Both the position numbers and the translations under genes were made by a program. Positions 43,844-53,297 of a DNA stretch of 64,000 nucleotides are shown here, piece by piece. Under the pieces are notes generated by a model. It did not search any database and had not been told where the DNA came from. It saw nothing but the letters and a program-made list of their open reading frames with translations. Location: positions 21,012,648-21,076,647 of the forward strand of contig AP025067.1 in NCBI GenBank assembly GCA_036186865.1. Direction: 5' to 3'. This stretch comes from Eustoma russellianum (Eukaryota > Streptophyta > Magnoliopsida > Gentianales > Gentianaceae). The first letter of the stretch is position 1. Every line of letters starts with the position of its first letter.

Positions 43844-44845
43844 CTATATCCATGTCTTGCAAGTGTGGGCTGTTGTGTTAGCTTCTCTTGGGCAATATTG
43901 AATTATTAAGTGATTTAAGGAGAGAAATGTGATCACCCGAGAAAATTCTGCCGCCAAGACTCCAGTGTGTATTCCGGTTAAGTGATTTACAAGTGACCGA
44001 CAGTCAGTTTCAACAATGATATTGTCGTATCTACGTGCATAATGCATCAAGGCAAATGTCATTGTAAGTAACTCTGCTCTTAAAGGACTGACTAAGTGTA
44101 GCACAAAGCAGACAGCGGACACCAAAAGGCCCTGGTCATTTCTCAATACGGCACCTCCGGCAGCTTGGAATCTACCTACTGTCACATCAACATTGAGTTT
44201 CATCCTTCCTGATGGTGGAAGTTCCCATCGAACAACCCGCAAGCGCTTTATTCGCATGGGAAGGGAGTAAGCCGAATTAACCAAATGTGGAACCGTTGTT
44301 GCAAATTTCTTACCATTCATCGTTAGGCACCATGTGTAAGCTGATTTGCGAACGTTAGCCAACACTCGTGAGGTACTGAAGGACTCGTCTCCAAACCGTA
44401 TTGATGTGTATTCCTTCCAAATTGTCCATGCCATCATAGAAGGAACAACAACTTTCAATTGGTCGATCATCGTTGTTGCATTTGACTGTCGCCACCACCT
44501 TAATAAATAGTTTTTTAGAGTGCGTGCAGCTGGCATAGGCCCTGAGAAGAGGATCGATAATTCTGTCCATAATGGTTTAATGCAATTACAGTGAAGGAAA
44601 AGATGATCCTGAGTATCCGAGCTTTGTAGAGCAAACGCGCATTGCGAGAGAAAAATGGTTTGCCAACTTTGTACATTATCTACTAGTGGCAGAGAGTGCA
44701 TCCAGAGCCTCCATATAAACACCTGTATCGCTGGCAGAGAAGTTGGCCACCAAATGTAGCGATATTCTGGAAAATATGCCTCCGTTGCCGATATAACAGT
44801 GTAAGCAGATTTTATTGTAAATTGCCCGTTAGCATCGGTAGCCAA
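43844..44845 (-). pseudogene. LINE ORF2 C-terminus: zf-RVT and RNase H
   Basis: 334-codon open stretch. The N-terminal part is the zinc-binding RVT region (FIWRLWMHSLPLVDNVQ, HLFLHCNCIKPLW). The C-terminal part is an RVT_3-type RNase H: MKLNVDVTVGRFQAAGGAVL, AELLTMTFALMHYARRYDNI, VETDCRSLVNHL and PREANTTAHTC. The expected acidic residues are recognisable (Asp in NVDV, Glu in AELL, Asp in ETDC). It is the longest intact part of ORF2 and ends the protein. Confidence 0.88.
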
Positions 44846-46576
44846 GATATTTCATCAGTCGCATGCTCTATTTGCGACTCCATATAATCATTTATGTTAC
44901 ATACTGGCTTCCACACCAGCGAATCATAGATTTGTACGTAGATAGATGGTCGATTATCATATTTATGACGACAAAAAACCGCCCATAGAGTTGAAGAGTG
45001 AAAATATTTCCACCATAGTTGACAATCATATGCTTTTTGTATATTTATCAAGCTCCGAATACCTAGTCCTCCAGCTTCAATAGGCATGCACAGAGATGGC
45101 CATGATCTCCAATGATGTTGCCCTTTCCAAAGAAATGAGGCCATTTTTTTGTGAAGAACATCTATGACGCTTTTTTGGCAGTCTTGAGCTCGCAATAATA
45201 TGTATAGGCATGGAAGTCGAGACGTGTTTTAATAATACCAGCCTTCCCGCCATTGAGAGTAATTTGTTTGACCATATCGATAGCTTAGCCTCAAAATGAT
45301 AAATAAGAGATGTGCAGTAGCTAGAACGATTTATACCTTTATAAAGGAATGAGCCAAGATATTTTATTGGTAGAGAAGATGATCGCATACTCAGTATAGA
45401 AGCCGCATCACTATGTGCCCTTTGGCCGGCTACCACCTGATTTTTATGATAATTGACAAACTGGCCTGAAGCTTGCTGATATTCCGTTAAGAATTTGTGA
45501 AATTTTGACAAATTGGATGTTTGACCATTTAAAAATATTAATAAGTCATCCGCAAAGGCCAAATGCAAAATACAGGGAACACGGCCAGCGGCAAAGCATT
45601 TTAGTTCTCCTGATTATGACAACGATTTCATGCCTCACGAGAATCCTTCTGATGATAAAATAAACAGTAATGGCAACAATGGGTCTCCTTGTTTCACACC
45701 ACGACCTATTGTAAATGTATCTATATGCTTGCCATTAAGAAGGATGGAACAACGAGTAGCGCACAAATTGTTTAAAATAATTCGAACCAGTCTCCCATCA
45801 AACCCAAAACACTGTAATAGAAGCTGTAGATACCTCCAATTAACTCTGTCAAAGGCTTTGTCCATATCAAATTTGACCATGACATGGCCTCCCCTAGCGC
45901 GCTTATCTAATAAATGGACCATCTTCTGCGCTAGCAGAATTTGTTTCGTAATGCCTTGATCCTTCATAAAGCCAGCCTGCTCAGGTGAAATTAAACGAGG
46001 CAACAATTTACCCAGCCTAGTGGCCATCAGGTGCGTAATGACTGGAAATAAAATTTGTCAAACAGATTGGTCTGAAATCTCCAATGGTCTGTGGATTAGA
46101 TATTTGTGGGATCAGAATGATGGTTGCGGCTGCTACCGTCTGTGGAACTCTGACTCCCAAATAGAATTCCTGCACTGCTTTAAGGACATCAAGATTTATA
46201 AGTGACCAAAAATGTCGATAAAAAGAGCCAGGGTATCCATCCGGCCCCGCCACATTGAGAGGCTAAGATCTCATACTGCCATCTTTGTTTCCTCCAATGT
46301 GGGGATTGCCAGCATCATTGCGTTATCTTCGTCTGAGAGAATCGTTAGTATATATCGAAGAATTGACTCACAGTTTATAGTCGGTTCTTTTGCAAAAAGA
46401 GCCGAAAAATATGCAATTGCTTCTGCAGCAATGTCATCATACTGTAAACATTCTGTGTCGTCTGCTTTTAAGATCCTACGGATTGTTTGACGTCTGCGTT
46501 TGTCCTTAACAGTGTGATGATAATAAGATGTATTACCATCACCATCTTTCAGCCATTTCACATTAGCTTTCTGCTT
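44846..46576 (-). pseudogene. LINE ORF2 reverse transcriptase, fragmented
   Basis: RT split among frames. 46271-46561 reads KWLKDGDGNTSYYHHTVKDK; 46017-46253 reads MAGPDGYPGSFYRHFW and ATIILIPQISNPQTIGDFRP; 45635-46027 reads AGFMKDQGITKQILL, KFDMDKAFDRVNW and GVKQGDPLLPLLF; 45077-45568 reads AFADDLLIFLNG (catalytic FADD intact). Frame changes lie near 46262, 46025, 45600 and 45130. A TAG at 46577-46579 separates this from the endonuclease in the same frame. Confidence 0.85.
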
Positions 46577-47593
46577 CTAGTATAAAAAAGCCCGCGTTTG
46601 AGCCAATTTTAATTTGGCCAAACTGTGATGGCATCTTTCTCTACACGTTGGTGAGGGATTGTTGTCAAATTCCCTCTCATGAATTGCAACTTCTTCTTCA
46701 GCCTGAGCCACAACATCAAATATATTACCAAATACATCCTTATTCCACTGTTTTAATTGTTGTCGTAGGCGGGGCAGTTTATTCGACAAACCCCACATAC
46801 CACCCACCGTTGGGAAAGATCGCCAATGTTTTGTAACAAATGCCTCAAAATCCGGGTATGTCTCCCAAACATCTAAATATCTGAAAGAGGACAGGGCCCT
46901 TGGTCCTTCAACCTCGCAAGTCAAATATAATGGCGCATGATCAGATGAAGCACGAGAAAGATGTTGTAAGCGTGTAATGGGAAAGATATCCAAAAATGAT
47001 TGCGAGCACAACATACGATCCAATCGCCGTTGGACACGGCCCAAGCCACGACCATCAGACCATGTATATGTAGAACCCTGATATGAGACCTCCTGAAGCT
47101 CACAATGCGCGATGCAATCATTAAAGCCTTGTAGGGTGGGAAGGCTAGGCCTTGATCTTCCATGATGCTCCTCCAAAGTACGGAAATTATTAAAATTGCC
47201 TCCCATTAACCATGGTAAGTACAGTGTTGAGTGAAAGAACTGTAAATCTGTCCACAGTGGACACCTGGCTGCCACAGTGTGATGTCCATATATCGCTGTC
47301 AACCAAAATGACTCTCCCGTTGCTATCCATTTCAAATGAAGAGAATGATTTTGAATTCCAACCTGGTCACCCTCCAGAGAAAATAGATAATCCTTCCAAA
47401 AAAACCAAATGTGATTATCGAAGGAAGCTAAGGCTTTTGAGAAACCAAACTGCAGTTTGTAGTATGTTAATAGTGTACTCCTTGCCTTTGGCTCTATTAT
47501 GATTAGTATATGCAAGTGATATCTCCTATTAAGTGAATAAATACGATGCATTGAGGTACGAATACCCCTGACATTCCATATTAAAATCTTCAT
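46577..47593 (-). pseudogene. LINE ORF2 APE-type endonuclease
   Basis: Begins at the in-frame MKILIWNVRG (47593), the usual start of plant LINE ORF2 endonucleases. The open frame extends further upstream to 48055 as an ORF1-tail-like segment. The catalytic layout is visible: WNVRG, an IIIEPKA segment, SSDHAPLYL near the end. The expected GDFN motif reads GGNFN, so a key Asp appears lost. It ends at a TAG that interrupts the link to RT. Confidence 0.85.
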
Positions 47594-48238
47594 TGAGTTA
47601 AATTGTCTATTGAGCTTGAGGGTTGCGATGAACGTGACCTTGTGACACGGGAAGTTGATGGGATGGTCTGTTGACCACGTCGCAGAATTCTTGGGGGAGG
47701 TTCGTGTGACGCCGTGGATGCATCTATAGTAGTTGCAATCTGCATCAATATATGTTGATTGAAATATATTAGCCATTGCATCATATAAACTTCTGTCCTG
47801 ATCATCCAATTGGCTTACATTTAGAGGAATATCCACTTCAGTATCTGAATGTGCAGCAATATCAGGTTGCATGGGAAGGTCTCCCACAATGCAATCGTCC
47901 ACTCTACGCAACCTCGTGATGTCGGGCGTATCAGCCACTAAATCCAATACACAGAGATCTAGGGAGGCCTGCAAATCAACTTCTTTAGGAGCAGCCAGAC
48001 TCAACGGCCCTTGCGGCAACTGCAATTCTGTAGATGCCGCGACGTTTGTTGTCATGGTGTTTTGAGTAGGATGTAATTTTTAGGAGTCCATCATTGTTTT
48101 TTATCATCCTCAGCACGACGTTGGTGGCCCGATGGTGGGGGAGGCAAAATCAATTATAGGTTTTCCATAATCAGATAGTACGTGACCTAGCCTGAGACAC
48201 CCAGAACAGTATGACGGAAGATTCTCATACGTGACTTG
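47594..48238 (-). pseudogene. LINE ORF1 C-terminal part with damaged zinc knuckle
   Basis: After the stop at 48239 the same frame continues YCSGCLRLGHVLSDY (about 48160-48205), a zf-CCHC of the type found in plant LINE ORF1, with the last Cys replaced by Tyr. Downstream the protein is in another frame (47594-48055), rich in Asp and Leu, without a known domain. Confidence 0.65.
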
Positions 48239-48868
48239 CTACATGGTGACCTTATTTAGTCCTTGAATATATACGCGTTGTGGCAAATCCTTAGAGACAT
48301 CCAATTCCACACATATGCGCGCAACAGAGGGCCTAGCTGTGTTGGTTGTAGCCGAATCAAGTTTCATGGGGGTTCCAATCATACTAGCGATCTGGAAAAA
48401 GGCATCCTTTCGATGATAATGGATTGGAAGGCCTGGGAAAGACACCCATAGAGGAACAATGGGAACTTCAATAGATGGATCATAATTCAGCGTCCATTTT
48501 GTAACTCTCATATAATTGCCCGATATCGTCCAACTCTGTCGAGAGAAGCAGCGCAAGTAGTCTTGTTCTTGATCAAAATGAATAATTATATGGGTGCTAT
48601 CAAGAAGACTGACCTTTACTGATCCATTAAAACCTTTTTGATCAATGGCGGAACGGATGGTTGCAAGAGGGGGACGGCCATACCAGAATGTGCCCACAAG
48701 TGTAAAACGGAAAGGTGCAGCCAAAGAATTTATTTCCTCATATGTGAATGTGATCATAGGGCTGCCTTTGAAACGTTGTATTTGATTCGGCGCGATCGGT
48801 GTTGACGCTGTCTGAAACAGCGACGCGTATGATTTCGTCGGCGCCGGAACAATGCGATTCGCGATCAC
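48239..48868 (-). pseudogene. LINE ORF1 with DUF4283 domain
   Basis: Starts at ATG 48868 (MIANRIVPAPTKSYASLF). The DUF4283-type RNA-binding domain spans about residues 50-150 (LVGTFWYGRPPLATIRSAI, HFDQEQDYLRCFSRQSWTI, FPGLPIHYH). It ends at TAG 48239-48241 before the zinc knuckle, so it is truncated relative to family members. It probably served as the nucleic-acid-binding chaperone of the LINE. Confidence 0.85.
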
Positions 48869-49042
48869 CGGGTTTTTGGGGGGTTGTGTATTTGACGTTG
48901 TAATAGCCAGGTGCAGAGAAGAAAAGGGTAGAATGAAGAATGTTGTAGAATTGATCAGGTAGCAGTGAGAGAGGCAGCGAAAGGCGGCAGCCTACCGCCG
49001 TCGTCGGGGCGTTTCAACGAAGAATAAGGGCATCGCTAGAGA

Positions 49043-49048
<6 letters not shown>

Positions 49049-49116
<68 letters not shown>
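49049..49116. repeat. (TA)n microsatellite at LINE 5' end
   Basis: 34 ta-dinucleotides directly beyond the LINE 5' UTR. Confidence 0.95.
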
Positions 49117-49119
<3 letters not shown>

Positions 49120-49429
49120 GCGTGTGATAGGAGAGGAGAAAACTTTTCATTCTTCAATTTGTTGCCTTTGTGCCTTCTCCAAATATGGCTTCCTTTAATG
49201 AACTACTTAGTTCATTTAAGTACGTCACTTAATGAACTAGTTTAGTTCATTAATGGTGGCACCTGAAAATAGTTCAAACACAACAAATGTTTGCCATTTG
49301 ATGTAAGCTTTAAAACTTCATGGCTCGTTAGTACGCAACATTATATATGAACTATATAAGGCAGGTTTCATGTAAAAACGTGTCAAGTCATAAACATGTC
49401 ATGCATTTCTTTAATACACGTTATTTAAA
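49117..49429. other. No gene recognised
   Basis: Short stretch between the (TA)n tract and the element J gag. A repeated 'aatgaacta..tagttcatt' inverted motif occurs near 49196-49245. Nothing else supported. Confidence 0.35.
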
Positions 49430-49955
49430 TCATGCATTTTGCAATCACTCAAACTCCTTTTTCTCAACACTTCAAAAGTATCAATTTGCTGTCACGCTTT
49501 GGTAAGTAATGTGTAGTATTTGTGGACAACAAGAGTTCCTTGTTTTAGCTCATGAAGATGAGCTTCAACTTCATATAATTCTGAGATGTTATCGTCTTTG
49601 GAATACATCTCCTTGACTGCATCCCATATTTCTACTGCAGTATTGTACATTATAAAATCATCAGCAATGTCTGGCTGCATAGAACGTATCAGCCAGTACA
49701 TTATCATACTGTTTTCTGACTTCCACAACAGGAAGTTTACATCAGTTTCAGATGGGATAGGCAATGTCTCATATAAGTATTCTTTCTTGCCTTTACCGGT
49801 GATATACATTTCTACCCCTCAAGGCCATGAGAGGGAGTTGTCTCCGTTTAGTTTGTGACTGGTAATGGCTACGGAGGAATCATCAGTAAGATGAGGACAA
49901 CGCACTACTCCTAATGATTGATCAGAAGTAGGTGTTGCCTCAGTATATTCAACAG
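49430..49955 (-). pseudogene. Copia Gag (element J), downstream part
   Basis: Minus-strand Gag related to that of element C: VNFLLWKSENSMIMYWLI, VEIWDAVKEMYSKDDNIS, LYEVEAHLHELKQG. Two in-frame stops are seen, one before MYITGKGKKE (about 49810) and one after YYTLLTKA (49492). The N-terminal part is displaced to 51679-51704 by MULE 2, and the frame is continuous across the MULE when one 10-bp duplication is counted. Nothing of Pol remains in place to the left. Confidence 0.8.
49946..49955. repeat. 10-bp target-site duplication of MULE 2
   Basis: tattcaacag here and at 51679-51688, directly outside the TIRs. Confidence 0.92.
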
Positions 49956-50293
49956 GGGAGAATCGCACCTAACATCCAAACGTTGGTCAAATTATCCACT
50001 TACCACTTAAACGTTCTGAAACCTCACCCAAACGTGGTCAAAATTGACTCAATTAACACCAGAAACTGGCTGATAACCTGCTCCAGCAGGTTTCACTTAA
50101 TTTTACCGCCAAAATGTTTTCCCCTTCCAAAGAAAACGTCTTCTCCTTCCCTCCTTGCTGATGCTACTGTTTTCTTCTGTTTTGTTTCCATAAATTAGAC
50201 CCCAACTTCAAAAAACCAAACAACATCCAAAAATAATTCAATATCCTCATTTTTCCCTCTCTCTATTGTGCATAAACATGTCTACTTCATCTT

Positions 50294-50770
50294 GGGCTGG
50301 CTCACGAGTCTGAATCACAACTTGTCTCTGTTGGCTCGCCCTGAAGCTCCGATACGCCACCGTCGCAGCCTCCACCAGCCCATCATACCCAATCTTTTTT
50401 GCTTTCCAATCCTGCATAAATAAAACATATATAAGTTTTCTATAATCTATATTTCTTGGGGGGATAATGAGTAGGAAGGCTCGAAACAAGGATGCCGGAA
50501 AGTTGATGAAGCTGCCAGCTACGATCAAGACAAAGATAAAGAAGAAAACTGACCTGTAGCAGATTGAAGACTGTGGGAGAGATGATGAATGGCAAGACGA
50601 TCAAATAAGGAGTCTTTGTAGGCAACATGAGTGGTAGTGGACAAGTTTATATGGTGTTCAGGTGGCTTACTGAACACGGCTAGAACAGAGGTGGAGGGTT
50701 TAAGAGAAGGGCGATGATGAATCCCAATTATGAGATGATTTTTGGTGTGGAAATGGAGTTTAGCATCCAT
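50294..50770 (-). pseudogene. D27: Captured D27-like carotenoid isomerase fragment
   Basis: Family role: plastid iron-binding beta-carotene isomerase that starts strigolactone synthesis. Exon 1 (50554-50770) starts at ATG 50770 (MDAKLHFHTKNHL), has a Ser/Thr/His-rich transit-peptide-like N-terminus and the family block YKDSLFDRLAIHHLSHSLQS. The donor is acag|gtcagt. The intron (50412-50553) ends in a good tttatgcag acceptor. Exon 2 (about 50294-50411) reads WKAKKIGYDGLVEAATVAYR. One extra base at the start of exon 2 breaks the phase. The fragment stops where the left TIR begins; the conserved Cys-rich core of D27 is absent, so it cannot be catalytic. Confidence 0.85.
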
Positions 50771-51156
50771 AATTAGGAGAGAGGAGATTAATATAGGTCT
50801 TGGAGATTGCCAAAAAGGAGAAGAATTAAGTACAAGAAGGAAACGAAAGATATGTATGAAAGCAATAATAATAGCATTCATGAACTTAATTATTTTACTT
50901 TTACCATAAAACAATCTTTCTCCGGCTTGGGGTTATCAACTCTTGTGATGCAACCGATATACCAACTTTTTATATATTCAATTCTTATAGAGTCTTGTGA
51001 ACTCGAATCTCTCACCTGTAATGTCCTGAGCATCAATTCTTATAGAGTCTGGTCTCTGAAGACAAACATCAAAATTTAAAATTGGGTTAACTAAACAGAA
51101 CTTGCAAAAACACAGAAAGACAGTGAGATTCATGCACAGCATTAACTAAAGTCTAC
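50771..51156 (-). other. Interior of MULE 2 between captures
   Basis: Probably 5' flank/UTR of the captured D27 gene and intron of the deformylase fragment. No further coding similarity seen. Confidence 0.4.
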
Positions 51157-51315
51157 CATGACATCCGCATAAATCCTAGGAAAGGATAAGCAACCCTCAT
51201 CAAAGGGAACTATTTCTCTGGAATATCTGCTGACTTTTGGATTCACAAGTACAAGCTTTTCACCTCCCCCACGTCCTCCTGATGGATTAAACACCATAAG
51301 CTGAACATTAATCCC
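51157..51315 (-). pseudogene. PDF1B: Captured peptide deformylase 1B fragment
   Basis: Family role: plastid/mitochondrial peptide deformylase, which removes the N-formyl group from nascent proteins. One exon-sized piece reads GINVQLMVFNPSGGRGGGEK, then LVLVNPKVSRYSREIVP and EGCLSFPRIYADV. The EGCLSFP block is deformylase motif 2 with the metal-ligand Cys. Motif 1 (GLAAPQ) lies just before the captured end, and the HExxH motif 3 is absent. The piece ends at a potential donor (catg|gtagac). It adjoins the right TIR almost directly. Confidence 0.85.
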
Positions 51316-51678
51316 CAGCGACTACCAATCGAAGATGAAGTAGACATCTTTATGCACAATAGAGAGAGAAGGAAGACTGAGGATATTGAATTATTCTTGG
51401 ATGGTGTTTGATTTTGTGCAGTTGGGGTCTAATTTATGGAAACAAAACAGAGGGAAACAGTAGCATCATCAAGGAGGGAAGGAGAAGACGTTTTTTTTTG
51501 GAGGGAGAAACATTTTGGCAGTAAAATTAAGTGAAACCGGCTGGAGCAGGTTGCCAGCCGGTTTCTGGTGTTTATTGAGTCAATTTTGACCACGTTTGGG
51601 CGCCAAATGAGGTTTTGGAACATTTAAGTGGTAAGTGGATAATTTGACCAACGTTTGGGTACTAGGTACGATTCTCCC

Positions 51679-51704
51679 TATTCAACAGGGCTGAAGGGTG
51701 TGGT
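51679..51704 (-). pseudogene. N-terminus of element J Gag
   Basis: Minus-strand ATG near 51704 starts MTTPFSPVEY and runs into the MULE 2 target duplication. The frame resumes at 49955. Confidence 0.65.
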
Positions 51705-52688
51705 CATATTGAAGAGAAAATTTAAACGCAGAAAACAAAATAAGAATTCGCAGATATTTTTCAATCAGAGGAGCTCTAGGGGTGTAAAATATTTTAATTT
51801 AATTCTAAATATAGTTTGACTAAGTGGATTTTTGATCATGTGTGATAATATTCTTGTGACTAAAGAAGGATAAGTCAAGATCTTCTGTGCCCTTTGTGCC
51901 ACAAAGGCCGAGATTAACTTGCCTGGTATCCGTTTGTGTGGTAGCGAAAAAAGTTGGAGACTGGTAGCTCTTGGACCCATTTGTTTGAGGAACTGAATGT
52001 GAAGAATTAGGTTTGAGTCTAGTTTGGGATGGCAACCTAGCAATGTCATGCTAAACTCGACGTTGGTTTTCAGAGACACTGTGGTGTTGATTTGAAATGA
52101 GCGTACAATGAAAATGGAAAATGCTTGGACGACTTGTCTTTGTGAAAAGTTAGGTGGGCAGGGGTTTTTTATGTTGCCTAGTATTGACAGGCTACTAGAG
52201 ACCATGTAAAGATTGTACATGATGTATAGCATAGCACAATTACGATTGAAATTTTGTCTACTAACTAAAGAAAGATCCTGTTCAAACTAAAAAAAATAAA
52301 TAAATGATCTATATAGATCATATAAACAATTCACTTTTGCACTAGATATTAGTTCATAAGTCAATTTCCATATCTTTTTCCATAGAAACTTATCAAATAT
52401 AGTTTATTAATTTAGGGCCAAATTACATTACGTAAGTGGTATCTACAAAACAAAGTATGTTCTATAAGCGCGTTCTTCGTTTTTAAATTTTATAAATTTA
52501 TTAAAACTTTTAATTTGTTTCTTTTCTTGCAAATACAAGATATCAAATCCGACTATGATGTATTACTATTGTGGGGAAGGAGGATAAACAGTTGCTTCAA
52601 ACTTTTACCACACTACAGCAAAAACAAACTTATATTCGCAGTAATTAAAAATTGAGGATTCTAAATTCTGGAACCATTTGGAATTATG
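51705..52688. other. Unassigned; possibly element J leader
   Basis: A minus-strand open frame of 155 codons (51765-52232) shows no domain I recognise. It may be the leader or LTR of element J, whose gag ATG lies just to the left. The right part (52240-52680) is AT-rich and featureless. Confidence 0.3.
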
Positions 52689-52701
52689 ACTACAATCAAT
52701 A
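52689..52701. repeat. 13-bp target-site duplication of SINE
   Basis: actacaatcaata here and at 52881-52893, exactly bracketing the SINE. Confidence 0.92.
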
Positions 52702-52880
52702 GCGCGGCCCTTCGACCAATTATTAAGATTATTGCTTTGTGACTTTGAGACCACATGTTCGAACCACAAAAACAGGCTTTGCACAAAGTGTAATATAAGG
52801 CTGCGTCAGATCGCGAAACGATCTGACCCGTCCCCAAACTCTACACAAATACGGGAGCCTAGTACATCGGATACACCCTT
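52702..52880 (+). mobile_element. tRNA-derived plant SINE (Au/Sol-like)
   Basis: 179 bp, bracketed by 13-bp duplications. It has a B-box-like 'acatgttcgaacc' (52753-52765) and the conserved SINE body 'aaggctgcgt', 'ctgacccgtccccaaactct', 'acgggagcctagt' and a terminal acaccctt. The body carries an 8-bp-arm hairpin (52806-52826), consistent with a small internal duplication. It should be transcribed by RNA polymerase III and mobilised by a LINE; no function otherwise. Confidence 0.85.
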
Positions 52881-52893
52881 ACTACAATCAATA

Positions 52894-53292
52894 CATTGGA
52901 TTTCTAATTTAATTTTACTTTTGCAAAAAGTGAAGTGATGTGTATATAGACATTTATCTTAGTTTGTAGATACTCTTTCCAGTTTATAGTACCTAAGTGT
53001 TGAGTAATACTCCTTCTCTTGTAAAAATATTGTAATAATTGATATTTTTTATAGTTTATTTTGAGCTAAAATATTAAAAAAAATCAAGTATTACTATATT
53101 TTTATGTCAGACGTAATATCTTTTTAAAAGCAGTGTTCTATTACACATGATCTTTAATACTAATGGAGTATCATATAGATAACCGAAAAGATATCTACTG
53201 GTATTTTTCTCTTGTGTCTCTTTTTCTTATTCCCTTTCTTTTTTTAATTTCTTATATATACTTTCCCAAATAGTCTGAATAGATGCTAATGG
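52894..53292. other. No gene recognised
   Basis: AT-rich sequence up to the element E target duplication (tcttc, 53293-53297). A 'actccttctcttgtaaaaatattg' type stretch near 53008 could be a MITE end but no partner was found. Confidence 0.35.
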
Positions 53293-53297
53293 TCTTC

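Larger units (their letters stand above)
43021..49048 (-). mobile_element. L1-type LINE with RNase H domain, decayed
   Basis: About 6 kb on the minus strand: 5' UTR (about 48870-49048), ORF1 (DUF4283-type with a damaged zinc knuckle), ORF2 (APE endonuclease, RT with FADD, zinc-binding zf-RVT region, RNase H), about 800 bp of 3' UTR and a polyadenylation-like aataaaat just before the 3' end. It is bounded on both sides by TA dinucleotide tracts. Several stops and frameshifts in ORF2 show that it is inactive. Confidence 0.88.
49956..51678 (-). mobile_element. Pack-MULE 2 with two captured gene fragments
   Basis: Mutator-like element of 1723 bp: TIRs 49956-50293 and 51332-51678, starting gggagaatcg, flanked by a perfect 10-bp duplication. 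No transposase. The interior holds minus-strand fragments of a D27-type gene (exons at 50294-50411 and 50554-50770) and of peptide deformylase 1B (51157-51315). It belongs to the same TIR family as MULE 1. It is inserted in the gag of Copia J. Confidence 0.92.
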
